A stretch of 12,907 bases of DNA from SVQP01 sp045660125 (GCA_045660125.1 JAZRDG010000026.1:1-12907); one strand, 5' to 3'; shown: positions 1 through 7,241, counted from the first letter of the stretch. Notes: generated by a model from the sequence alone, not told the origin. Made by a program: numbers and translations.

Positions 1-43
1 CCCTTCAAAGTCTAACCGTTATCGTCGTTCCGCCCCCCCTTCC

Positions 44-72
44 TTGACAAATCCCGAAATCCGTATTATAAT
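44..72 (+). promoter_or_regulatory. Sigma-A promoter of the five-gene operon
   Basis: TTGACA at 44-49 and TATAAT at 67-72 are both perfect consensus hexamers, separated by exactly 17 bases. The predicted transcription start is near 79, giving a leader of about 55 nucleotides before the first gene. No other promoter this strong is seen before the terminator at 4145, so this one probably serves all five genes. Confidence 0.9.
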
Positions 73-92
73 ATTCTCAGAACGCACGCTTT

Positions 93-106
93 CGGGCGCG
101 CGCCCG
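93..106. promoter_or_regulatory. 14-bp GC palindrome in the operon leader
   Basis: The perfect palindrome CGGGCGCGCGCCCG lies between the predicted transcription start and the ribosome binding site (AGGGGA at 123-128). It could form a short, very stable RNA hairpin or act as a protein-binding dyad. No T-tract follows, so it is not an intrinsic terminator. Its role is unknown. Confidence 0.45.
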
Positions 107-133
107 TAATCTCATGGAAAGCAGGGGATAGAT

Positions 134-829
134 ATGAAGAACGATCAGACCTACAAATATGAAATGCACGTGCACACCAGCCCCTGCAGTGGCGGTGGTG
201 TGGATATCCGCGATCATATCGACGCCCTGATTGCAAAGGGATACAGCGGCATGGTGGTGACCAACCACTTTTACTACGGTGACAACCGCATTGACAGAGC
301 CTTGCCTTGGGAGGAGTTCGTGGACGCATACAGGCAGGATTATCTGTACGGCCTGGAATATGCGCGCACGCTTGATTTTGATCTTTTGTTTGGGCTGGAG
401 GAGCACGTTGGCTACGGGCAGGAGATTTTGATGTACGGCATCACGCCCGAGCTGATCGCGGCGCATCCCGAGCTCAAGATGGCGAGTGCAGAGAAGTACG
501 CCGAGGTCGTGCACGGCGCGGGTGGACTTGTGTATCAGGCGCACCCGTATCGCGACAGGGCATATATCACGCGCCCGTATCCGCTTGAGTGCCTGGACGC
601 ATTGGACGGCATTGAGGTATTCAATGCGGGCAATTTCCCCGAGTGGAACGAGAGCGCGCAGCGTTTGGCGGACGAGCTGGGGCTGGCGTGCATTGGCGGC
701 TCTGACGGGCACGGTACAGAGACGGTGGGGCGCTCAGGCATTGCCGCAAAGGAGCGCATCAAGAGCAACGACGACCTTGTGCGCATACTCAAAAGCGGGG
801 AGTATACGATCATAACAACCGAAGCGTGA
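134..829 (+). CDS. PHP-domain metal-dependent phosphoesterase
   Basis: This 231-residue protein has the PHP (polymerase and histidinol phosphatase) layout. The N-terminal metal motif is HVH (H12, H14). It is followed by a TNH triad (H45), a glutamate in GLEEH (E89), QAHPYR (H137) and a terminal GGSDGHG (D191, H193). These residues normally bind a di- or trinuclear metal centre that hydrolyses phosphate esters. The length suits a small stand-alone PHP enzyme, and there is no polymerase domain, signal peptide or membrane segment, so it is cytoplasmic. The start is set by AGGGGA five bases upstream. It is the first gene of the operon, 28 bases before the reductase. The substrate cannot be told from sequence; a nucleotide, sugar-phosphate or histidinol-phosphate-like compound is possible. 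Confidence 0.88.
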   Translation: MKNDQTYKYEMHVHTSPCSGGGVDIRDHIDALIAKGYSGMVVTNHFYYGDNRIDRALPWEEFVDAYRQDYLYGLEYARTLDFDLLFGLEEHVGYGQEILMYGITPELIAAHPELKMASAEKYAEVVHGAGGLVYQAHPYRDRAYITRPYPLECLDALDGIEVFNAGNFPEWNESAQRLADELGLACIGGSDGHGTETVGRSGIAAKERIKSNDDLVRILKSGEYTIITTEA

Positions 830-857
830 CCAAAAATTATAGAAAAGAGGACATCGC

Positions 858-1865
858 ATGGAATACAGAACACTTGGAAAAACGGGATTGCAAATTTCGC
901 GCCTGGGCTTTGGCGGCATTCCGATCCAGAAGATTGATGCAAAGGGCACTAAGATGCTTGTGGACCAGCTGATCCTGCAGGGCGTGAACTTTATTGACAC
1001 CGCGCGCGGTTATACCGTCAGCGAGGAGTATTTGGGATATGCTCTGAAGGGCGTCAGAGACAAATTTGTGCTGGCGACCAAAAGCATGGCACGCACCGAG
1101 CAGGCAATGGCGCGTGATATTGAGATCAGCCTGCAAAATCTTTGCACGGATTATATTGATCTTTATCAGGTGCACAATCCAAGTGCCAAGGATCTGGAAA
1201 CGGTCATGGCTGCGGACGGGGCCCTTGAGGCTCTGCAAAAAGCCAAGGCAGCGGGCAAGATCGGGCATATTGGTATTACTTTGCACTCGGTCGAGCTGTT
1301 TGAGCAGGTGTTGGAGCTGCCGTGGGTGGAGACCGTTATGTTCCCTTACAATATTGTGGAAACGCAGGGCGAGGAGCTGATCGCGCGCTGCGCAGAGAAG
1401 AATATCGGCTTTATTTGCATGAAGCCCCTGGCGGGCGGCGCGATCGACGACGCGGAAATTGCGATGCGTTTTATTGTCAGCAATCCGAGCGTGACCGTGA
1501 TCATTCCCGGTATGGCGGATGTCAAGGAGATCGCGCAAAACGTGCAGGCGGTCAGCAACACGGCAGAGCTGAGCCAGGCGGAGCAGGAAAAGGTACAAGC
1601 AATCAGAGCGCAGCTTGGTACGAACTTCTGCCGCAGATGCAATTATTGTGCACCTTGTGCGGCGGGCATCAATATCCCTGCAGTATTTCTGTTTGAGGGC
1701 TACTATAGCCGCTATGATCTCAAGGATTGGGCGAAGAGCCGCTATGATAGCTTAAGCAAGACCGCGTCCGATTGCATTGGCTGCGGTGCTTGCGAGAGCC
1801 GCTGTCCTTATTCGCTGCCGATTCGGGAGATGCTGCAAAAGACCGCGGAGGTTATGGGAAAATAA
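858..1865 (+). CDS. Aldo/keto reductase with C-terminal 4Fe-4S clusters
   Basis: The first ~250 of 335 residues form an aldo/keto reductase barrel, starting with the typical MEYRTLGKTGLQISRLGFGG segment. The catalytic tetrad is recognisable as D47 (FIDTARGY), Y52, K75 (ATKS) and H106 (YQVHNP). NAD(P)H is the usual cofactor of the fold. The C-terminus carries two cysteine clusters: C258, C261, C264 and C267, and then C306, C309, C312 and C316 in CIGCGACESRCPY. The second is a classic 4Fe-4S ferredoxin motif. This is the COG1453-type iron-sulfur oxidoreductase subfamily, frequent in anaerobes and usually of unknown substrate. AAGAGGA lies seven bases before the ATG. The gene is second in the operon and its product is predicted cytoplasmic. 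Confidence 0.93.
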   Translation: MEYRTLGKTGLQISRLGFGGIPIQKIDAKGTKMLVDQLILQGVNFIDTARGYTVSEEYLGYALKGVRDKFVLATKSMARTEQAMARDIEISLQNLCTDYIDLYQVHNPSAKDLETVMAADGALEALQKAKAAGKIGHIGITLHSVELFEQVLELPWVETVMFPYNIVETQGEELIARCAEKNIGFICMKPLAGGAIDDAEIAMRFIVSNPSVTVIIPGMADVKEIAQNVQAVSNTAELSQAEQEKVQAIRAQLGTNFCRRCNYCAPCAAGINIPAVFLFEGYYSRYDLKDWAKSRYDSLSKTASDCIGCGACESRCPYSLPIREMLQKTAEVMGK

Positions 1866-1893
1866 ACTCAAAAATTCCATTTAGGAGATGGAT

Positions 1894-2583
1894 ATGGAAA
1901 AGAGCGAAATTATTTTACTGTTATACAGCCTTGTTGCTTGTGTATTGAACGGACAGAACGAGGCATCGGGCAATATTGGAAACCGATCGTATTCTCTTTG
2001 GTATGAAACACATTTTTTGATCGAGAAAAAAGGGATTTGCAAGCTGATCTACTTCAAGCCAAAGCATTTTGATCGATATACGTTATATGAGGTTATGGCG
2101 TTTTTTGGATCGTATTTGGCAATACCCGTGACCGGTATACTTGCAATTTTGTGCCTGACCGATGTGATCAACCAACAATTTTTGCTGATCTTTGCAGGGA
2201 GTGTATCGGGTTTGGGAATGATTTCTATGTTTTTGATTGCGATGATCAATGATATTGGAGCCCGCAAGGATCAAAAAAAGCAGTTCTATCTTGAAAGCGG
2301 AGAGAGAGAGAACGTTTTCCAAATGCCAAAGGAAATGCTGTCGGGAGTGGGAAAGCATACTGCTACTATTATACAGATATACGCAAACAATCGTAACAAT
2401 GCGTATTTTACGGTATATAATTTATGGGATTCTTATCATGTAAGGCTCAAACAGGCAAAAAACGATGCGCAAAAGAAAAATCGCGTACAGCTTGACTACA
2501 TTCAATACTTCAGAAATATTGACCGATTGGTGGTCATAAAAGAAAACAAAGACGGCTCGTTGCAGCTGAAGATCAAAGAATGA
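1894..2583 (+). CDS. Hypothetical membrane protein, AT-rich orphan
   Basis: I do not recognise this 229-residue protein. The start was chosen at 1894 because AGGAG (1883-1887) directly abuts an in-frame ATG at 1888, leaving no room for initiation, but sits six bases from the ATG at 1894. There is a hydrophobic stretch near the N-terminus (residues ~6-20) and two convincing membrane segments at about 65-90 and 97-121. A hydrophilic, lysine-rich C-terminal half of about 105 residues follows, probably cytoplasmic. The gene is visibly poorer in G+C than its neighbours: sampled 60-base rows hold 20 to 27 G+C, against 39 in a row of the next gene. This hints at separate origin. It lies 28 bases after the reductase gene and 12 before the hydrolase gene, so it is co-transcribed. 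Confidence 0.8.
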   Translation: MEKSEIILLLYSLVACVLNGQNEASGNIGNRSYSLWYETHFLIEKKGICKLIYFKPKHFDRYTLYEVMAFFGSYLAIPVTGILAILCLTDVINQQFLLIFAGSVSGLGMISMFLIAMINDIGARKDQKKQFYLESGERENVFQMPKEMLSGVGKHTATIIQIYANNRNNAYFTVYNLWDSYHVRLKQAKNDAQKKNRVQLDYIQYFRNIDRLVVIKENKDGSLQLKIKE

Positions 2584-2595
2584 GGGAGTGAGCGT

Positions 2596-3381
2596 ATGAC
2601 CGAACTGAACGTACTGGAGAGCATTCGCCAAGAGATGAGCACCATGCCGGGGCATCTTGGCTTTTACTACAAAAATCTTGTGACCGGCTTTGAATACGGC
2701 ATCCGAGAAGAGGAAATCTACGGCGCTGCAAGCGTGATCAAATTCCCGCTGTTTCTGCATATTCTGGCAGAATGCGAGAGGGGAGCGTTGTCGCTGGACG
2801 ATCGCATTGTGACTGAGGAGAGCGACAAGGTGCCCAGCTGCGGCGCGCTGAATATGTTCACGGGCAGCATAGAAACCGATATCCGTACCGTGTGCAGACT
2901 CATGATCTGCCTGTCGGACAATACTGCCACCAACCGACTGATCCGTCTTTGCGGCTTTGAAGCCATTGAGCAGGGCTTTGCCGAGATGGACCTTAGCAAG
3001 ACGCGCATTCGCCGCAAGCTGTTTGACCGTGCGGCAGCTGCGCAGGGCAAGCAGAACTCGATCAGCCCCAAAGAGCTGGGGCTTTTGCTGGAGAGGCTGT
3101 ATCGCGGTGAGTTTATCAGCCGCGAGGTCAGCGACTACGCCATAGAGGTGCTTTCCGAGCAGCAGATCGGGCACAAGCTTGGCGGAAAGCTGGGCGAGAA
3201 CGTCAAGATCGCGCACAAAACGGGCGAGGACGATAACCTGAGCAATGATATCGGCATCGTGTACGCGGCGCAGCCCTTTGTCATCTGCTTTACGGGGCAC
3301 GAAACCGACGTATACCCCTGGGAAGATCTGATGCGCCGCAGCACGTATGACCTTTACCACGCCAATGGTGCGGGGGAATAA
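2596..3381 (+). CDS. Beta-lactamase-fold serine hydrolase (class A-like)
   Basis: This 261-residue protein carries the three active-site boxes of the serine beta-lactamase/PBP fold in order: SVIK (S46 nucleophile, K49), SDN (107-109) and KTG (208-210). Two things argue against a true class A beta-lactamase. There is no signal peptide, and the omega-loop region (about 139-160, RKLFDRAAAAQGKQNSISP) has no equivalent of the deacylating Glu166. It therefore more likely belongs to the 'class A beta-lactamase-related serine hydrolase' group, with peptidase, esterase or transpeptidase-like activity on an unknown substrate, and would act in the cytoplasm. Its GGGAG ribosome site sits right after the stop of the previous gene, seven bases before the ATG, which suggests coupled translation. 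Confidence 0.87.
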   Translation: MTELNVLESIRQEMSTMPGHLGFYYKNLVTGFEYGIREEEIYGAASVIKFPLFLHILAECERGALSLDDRIVTEESDKVPSCGALNMFTGSIETDIRTVCRLMICLSDNTATNRLIRLCGFEAIEQGFAEMDLSKTRIRRKLFDRAAAAQGKQNSISPKELGLLLERLYRGEFISREVSDYAIEVLSEQQIGHKLGGKLGENVKIAHKTGEDDNLSNDIGIVYAAQPFVICFTGHETDVYPWEDLMRRSTYDLYHANGAGE

Positions 3382-3429
3382 GCGGCAGGATCAGCCAATT
3401 CCGATCTTGCCGAGTCAAAGAGGTAACTT

Positions 3430-4140
3430 ATGCAAAAATTTTTAAAATCCAAGCGGTTTTGGATATCCTTGACCGCGATATACGTATGCGTGCAGATCGC
3501 GCTGGGCGTGGCGCTGCAGGTGACCGAGGGTAGAGTGGTGGTGGCTTGCCAATTTGGCGCGATCATTCTTGCCTGCCTGTTTTGCGCGGCGTTTGCCGAG
3601 AAGAGCAGCGCATACGCCTTTACGCAGCTGGCGCTGGTGTGCACGGTGTGCGCCGACTATTTTCTTGTGTGGTCGCAGCCCATGGTGCAGCTGCCCGCTA
3701 TGGTGTTTTTCCTGTGCGCACAGATCGCGTATGCCGCGCGGCTGTACCTTTTGGCAGGCAAGTGCGAGCGGCGCGTGCAGCTGATCTTGCGCATCGCGCT
3801 TTCGGGTGTGATCGTTGCAGTGACCGCGATCGTGCTGGGGCAAAGCACCGACGCGCTGGCAGTGGTGTCCATGCTTTACTACGTGCAGCTGATCCTCAAC
3901 GTGGTGTTTGCGTTTGTGGGATTTCGCAGCCGCGCGATATTGGCAATCGGCTTTTTGCTGTTTTTGTGCTGCGATACGGTCATCGGGCTTGATATGATCA
4001 ACGCATACCTGCCCATCCCCGAGGACGCGCTGCTTTACAAGATCATCCGCCCCGGCTTCAATCTCGCGTGGGCGTTCTACCTGCCCTCGCAGACGTTTTT
4101 GTCGGTCAGCCTGTTGCAGGGAAAATTGAAAAGCGAATAA
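3430..4140 (+). CDS. YhhN-like polytopic membrane protein
   Basis: This 236-residue protein is almost wholly hydrophobic, with about eight membrane segments. Aspartates sit at the edges of two helices (VCADYFLV, D76; LFLCCDTVIGL, D182), and a PSQTFLSVS segment lies near the end. This pattern resembles the YhhN family, whose characterised members include lysoplasmalogenases that cleave vinyl-ether lysophospholipids. Plasmalogens occur in many anaerobic Clostridia, which fits. The match is by eye only, so the enzymatic role is tentative. It is the last gene of the operon. GAGG lies six bases before the ATG, and the hairpin terminator begins four bases after the stop. Confidence 0.6.
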   Translation: MQKFLKSKRFWISLTAIYVCVQIALGVALQVTEGRVVVACQFGAIILACLFCAAFAEKSSAYAFTQLALVCTVCADYFLVWSQPMVQLPAMVFFLCAQIAYAARLYLLAGKCERRVQLILRIALSGVIVAVTAIVLGQSTDALAVVSMLYYVQLILNVVFAFVGFRSRAILAIGFLLFLCCDTVIGLDMINAYLPIPEDALLYKIIRPGFNLAWAFYLPSQTFLSVSLLQGKLKSE

Positions 4141-4144
4141 ATGA

Positions 4145-4177
4145 AAAGGACAGAGAACGTGAAAATCTCTGTCCTTT
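4145..4177. terminator. Bidirectional intrinsic terminator between convergent genes
   Basis: A perfect 12-bp stem is formed by AAAGGACAGAGA (4145-4156) and TCTCTGTCCTTT (4166-4177), with a 9-base loop. The T-rich arm gives a tail on the plus strand, and the A-rich arm gives TTTT on the minus strand. It lies between the stops of the YhhN-like gene and the convergent HD-domain gene and probably ends both transcripts. Confidence 0.85.
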
Positions 4178-4219
4178 ATTGCATGCATATCGGGGGCTTG
4201 CTCCCACTGAGCGCGATTT

Positions 4220-4864
4220 TTATTTTTCCCCATCCCATTCTGCCATGAATTCATCAATAAACGCATGCATGTATTGCTCACGCTGCCTTGCGATGCGCTT
4301 GGCGGTATCGGTGTTCATCATATCGGTCAGCAAAAACAGCTTTTCATAGAAATGATTGACGGTGGTGGAGATGTTTTGGCGGTATTCTTTTTCGGTCATA
4401 TTGGTCTTGGGCGCAATATCGGGGTGATGCATCAGCCTTTGGTGGCTGCCGCCATACGCAAAGGCGCGTGCGATACCAATCGCGCCAATAGCATCCAGAC
4501 GGTCCGCATCCTGCGTGCATTTGCCTTCCGGTGTTGCGGGTATGACCGAGTCCTTGCCCACGTAGGAGATTTCTCCGATCATGCGGCAGATCTCGTCGGC
4601 TTTTGCCTGGTCAACACCGTTTTGTGCCAAAAATCTGCGCGCGTTGTCTTTGTTTTGATGCGTGGCAGGGGAGAGCTTGATATCGTCCACGTCGTGCAAA
4701 AGCGCGACGAGCTGCACGGTCTGCACGTCCGCGCCCTCGCGCTCTGCAATATGCGTTGCCATATTGTAAACGCGAAGCGTATGAAAATAGTCGTGACCGC
4801 TATAGTCACTTTCAAATATCTGCTTGACGTATGCAAGGGCCTGTGAAGCGATGGTTGATTGCAT
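4220..4864 (-). CDS. HD-domain phosphohydrolase (YpgQ/YedJ-like)
   Basis: The 214-residue protein has the HD metal-binding signature: H28 in HDYFHTLRV, H57-D58 in ALLHDVDD, and D119/D121 in QDADRLDAIGAIGIARAF. The last stretch, followed by a long conserved helical tail ending in EQYMHAF and AEW, is typical of the YpgQ/YedJ branch of HD hydrolases. A Bacillus member has been described as a nucleotide pyrophosphohydrolase. It is cytoplasmic, with no signal or membrane segment. GGAGG sits six bases before the ATG. The gene is monocistronic, divergent from the PHP-eutH pair and convergent with the five-gene operon. Exact substrate is unknown. Confidence 0.9.
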   Translation of the reverse strand: MQSTIASQALAYVKQIFESDYSGHDYFHTLRVYNMATHIAEREGADVQTVQLVALLHDVDDIKLSPATHQNKDNARRFLAQNGVDQAKADEICRMIGEISYVGKDSVIPATPEGKCTQDADRLDAIGAIGIARAFAYGGSHQRLMHHPDIAPKTNMTEKEYRQNISTTVNHFYEKLFLLTDMMNTDTAKRIARQREQYMHAFIDEFMAEWDGEK

Positions 4865-4894
4865 GATGTTCCTCCGAGCGTGCTTGATACCGTG

Positions 4895-4923
4895 ATTATA
4901 TCACAAATGCGTGCCGATTGCAA
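4895..4923 (-). promoter_or_regulatory. Promoter of the HD-domain gene
   Basis: On the minus strand, TATAAT (4900-4895) has a weaker -35 box TTGCAA (4923-4918) 17 bases upstream. It is placed 31 bases before the start codon, leaving a short leader that carries the GGAGG site. Confidence 0.75.
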
Positions 4924-4944
4924 GCCCAAATCTTTTTGCAACTA

Positions 4945-4973
4945 TTGACTTTACAGGGCGCATATGCTAAAAT
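4945..4973 (+). promoter_or_regulatory. Promoter of the PHP-eutH operon
   Basis: TTGACT (4945-4950) and TAAAAT (4968-4973) are 17 bases apart, and TGC before the -10 box gives an extended -10. Transcription would start near 4980. That makes the GTG at 4985 an unlikely initiation codon and supports the ATG at 5012. Confidence 0.82.
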
Positions 4974-5011
4974 AATGGCATATTGTGAGTTGGAGGGGAA
5001 AGGATTTTAGG

Positions 5012-5830
5012 ATGGAGAACGTTCAGAATTTACATACGCATACCATCTATGCGGACGGCAAGGACACGCCGCGCGAGCTTGTGCAGCGCGCGATTGCGCT
5101 GGGCATGACGGGCATCGGCTTTTCGGAGCATACCTATATGGCGTTTTCCGATTATCCGTATCAGATGCGCATTGAACAGATGGCGGACTATCAGGCGGAG
5201 ATTCTTGGCCTCAAGCAGGAATACCGCGGTGTGATCGACGTGTTCTGCGGCTTGGAATACGAGTTTTATTCCGACGTGCCGACCAAGGGCTTTGACTATC
5301 TGATCGGCTCGGTGCATTATTTGGAGATCGACGGAAAAATCCTTGGCTTTGACCGCGGACTTGCCGAAACGCTTGCATACGTGCAAAATCATTTCGGCGG
5401 TGACGGATTGCAGTTTGCCAAGCAATATTATGAAACAGTATCAAGATTGCCCGAAAAAGAAAATATCGACATCATCGGGCATTTTGACCTCTTGACCAAA
5501 AATAACCAAACGGGAAAGTTTATTGACACGTCGTCAAAGACGTATCTGGATTACGGCAAGGATGCCATTCACGCCCTGCAGGGTAAGATCCCGTTTTTTG
5601 AGGTCAACACGGGTGCGATCTCACGCGGCTACCGCACCGATCCATATCCGCAGATGGAGTTTTTGCGGGAATTTGCCGCTTGCGGCTTTGGCACAATGAT
5701 CACCTCGGATTGCCATAACAAGGCATTCCTCGATTGCTCCTTTGCCGAGGCAAGGGAGCTTCTGATGGCGGCAGGCTTCAAGTCGAGATGGATTCTGACC
5801 GACGACGGTTTTCGGGAGGTCGCAATATGA
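5012..5830 (+). CDS. PHP-domain histidinol-phosphatase-like enzyme
   Basis: The 272-residue protein matches the HisJ/HisK type of PHP phosphatase in length and motif order: HTH with a following ADGKD (H8, H10, D15), FSEH (H40), GLEYEF (E82), IGSVHY (H102), GHFDLLTK (H157) and TSDCHN (D233, H235). In HisJ these bind the metals that hydrolyse L-histidinol phosphate to histidinol. No other his gene is nearby and the next gene is a transporter, so the real substrate may differ. The ATG at 5012 is preferred over an in-frame GTG at 4985 because the purine-rich ribosome site (4992-5004) lies between them. Its stop overlaps the eutH start as ATGA, so the two are translationally coupled. Confidence 0.87.
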   Translation: MENVQNLHTHTIYADGKDTPRELVQRAIALGMTGIGFSEHTYMAFSDYPYQMRIEQMADYQAEILGLKQEYRGVIDVFCGLEYEFYSDVPTKGFDYLIGSVHYLEIDGKILGFDRGLAETLAYVQNHFGGDGLQFAKQYYETVSRLPEKENIDIIGHFDLLTKNNQTGKFIDTSSKTYLDYGKDAIHALQGKIPFFEVNTGAISRGYRTDPYPQMEFLREFAACGFGTMITSDCHNKAFLDCSFAEARELLMAAGFKSRWILTDDGFREVAI

Positions 5831-6897
5831 GTGTGTTGACGATCGTCATACTGATATTTTCTGCGCTGGGCGCAGTTGACTGGCTGATCGGCAACAAGAT
5901 CGGCGTGGGCAAGGAATTTGAGCGCGCGTTTCTGTTGTTCTGCCCCATGACGCTTTCCATGCTGGGCATGATCGTCATAGCCCCTGCCGTGGGTGTGTGG
6001 CTCTCGCCGCTCTTTGACGGATTTTATGCACTTTTCGGTATTGATCCTTCCATCATTCCCGCCTCGCTGCTGGCAAATGATATGGGCGGTATGGCACTTT
6101 CGCAAAGTGTGAGCAAAAGTGCGCTGATGGGTAATTACAATGCTTTTATCGTGTCCTCCATGATGGGCTGCGTGATCTCCTTTACGCTGCCGTTTTCGCT
6201 CGGGCTTGTGCGCAAGGAGCAATATCCGCAGTTGTTTTTGGGCATGCTTTGCGGTATTGCCACCATTCCCGTGGGCTGTTTGGTTTCGGGCTTGATCTGC
6301 CGTGTGCCTCTTGGGGCGCTTATGCTTAACCTGCTGCCCTTGATTATCGTCGGGGGCTTGATCACCCTGGCGCTGCTCTTTTTCAAAAATGCCAGCATCA
6401 AGTGCTTTGCCGTGCTTGGACAGGTCATGCGCGCCATCTCGCTGGTGGGACTTGTGTGCTCAATCTTTACGTTTTTGACTAAGGTGGAGATCAGTCCGTA
6501 TTTTGATTCTTTTGAAAACGGCGCACTGGTTTGCGCCAACGCCTGCGTGACGCTTTCGGGTGCTTTGCCGCTGATGTATCTGCTTGCCAAGGTGCTCGAT
6601 AAGCCGCTGAACGCCATTGGCTCCAAGATCGGCATCAACGGTGTTTCCGCAATCGCGTTTCTCGGTACGCTGGTGACCAACGCCTCCACGTTTGGCACTA
6701 TGGAGAAAATGGACAAAAAGGGTGCTGTGCTCAATTCCGCCTTTGCCGTGTCGGCAGCGTTTGCGCTGGGTGGGCATTTGGCGTTTACCATGGCGTTTGA
6801 CGGCACGTACGTGCTGCCTATGATCGTAGGCAAACTCGTTTCCGGCGTTTGCGCCGTGCTGCTTGCGCTTGTTATGTATAGCCGTACGGGAGTCTAA
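5827..6897 (+). CDS. eutH: EutH-type ethanolamine permease with altered C-terminus
   Basis: The 356-residue protein has about ten to eleven membrane segments and the family hallmark DPSIIPASLLANDMGG (73-88). The segment that follows (NYNAFIVSSMMGCVISFTLP) is also typical of EutH. EutH carries ethanolamine or its protonated form across the cytoplasmic membrane. The start is the ATG at 5827 because it overlaps the preceding stop (ATGA). No eutBC lyase or microcompartment genes are in the window, so this is a lone copy, coupled to a PHP phosphatase. The last five codons (SRTGV) and the stop lie inside an inverted-repeat element that begins at 6881. Removing that element gives a different charged tail, KEKPQKTA, ending at 7184. 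The gene is probably still functional because the change follows the last membrane helix. Confidence 0.9.
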   Translation: MSVLTIVILIFSALGAVDWLIGNKIGVGKEFERAFLLFCPMTLSMLGMIVIAPAVGVWLSPLFDGFYALFGIDPSIIPASLLANDMGGMALSQSVSKSALMGNYNAFIVSSMMGCVISFTLPFSLGLVRKEQYPQLFLGMLCGIATIPVGCLVSGLICRVPLGALMLNLLPLIIVGGLITLALLFFKNASIKCFAVLGQVMRAISLVGLVCSIFTFLTKVEISPYFDSFENGALVCANACVTLSGALPLMYLLAKVLDKPLNAIGSKIGINGVSAIAFLGTLVTNASTFGTMEKMDKKGAVLNSAFAVSAAFALGGHLAFTMAFDGTYVLPMIVGKLVSGVCAVLLALVMYSRTGV

Positions 6898-7158
6898 CCG
6901 AATTGCCCGAGGACGATGCCTTTATGCATCTTTCGGCGTGCTTTTACTCGCAAGATTAGTATCTTGCTTCGCAAAATCCCACCAAAATCTATCAAAAATG
7001 CATTCGCCCTCGGGTGCGAGCAGTTTTGACGAAGCAGATTTTTTCGAGCCCAAAAGCTTTTCCCGCAGGGCATATAGGCAATATGTCCAAGGGGAATGAT
7101 GAAGGGATCGGGAAAATCTGCTCGTCAAAACCAATTTGGTTCGACTCCCGTACGGCTA
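6881..7158. mobile_element. MITE-like structured element inserted in the 3' end of eutH
   Basis: The ends are 27-base inverted repeats (6879-6905 and 7132-7158, 25 of 27 positions complementary), each including an outermost TA. Inside, two further stems abut the outer stem exactly. Stem A is 6906-6919 with 7000-7014 (one mismatch, one bulge). It encloses GCAAGAT-TAGT-ATCTTGC at 6950-6967. Stem B is 7023-7042 with 7113-7131 (one bulged A). It encloses GGGCATAT/ATATGTCC at 7068-7088. The single strand could therefore fold as a three-way junction. There is no credible coding sequence. The flanking TA dinucleotides fit the TA target duplication of Tc1/mariner (IS630-type) non-autonomous elements, which is inference. 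Deletion in silico of 278 bp rejoins eutH with a natural-looking tail. Confidence 0.72.
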
Positions 7159-7241
7159 AGGAAAAGCCGCAAAAGACCGCTTGAATTACATAGAAAGAAC
7201 AGCCCCATGAAAAGGATAAATTATCGGGGGATTTAGCGAAA

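Noticed and set aside
9..18. Ten-base match AGTCTAACCG shared with the eutH end at 6891-6900.
   Set aside because: It is too short and has no surrounding similarity; likely chance, though a repeat remnant at the window edge cannot be ruled out.
2422..3360. Minus-strand open frame of 312 codons opposite the serine hydrolase and the end of the orphan gene.
   Set aside because: It spans two real plus-strand genes, has no ribosome site and no recognisable motif.
7132..7158. tRNA T-arm-like box GGTTCGACTCC near the right end of the eutH element.
   Set aside because: The flanking bases do not complete a five-pair T stem, and no D arm, anticodon arm or acceptor stem can be built upstream. It is explained as part of the terminal inverted repeat. 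A distant tRNA origin of the repeat cannot be excluded.
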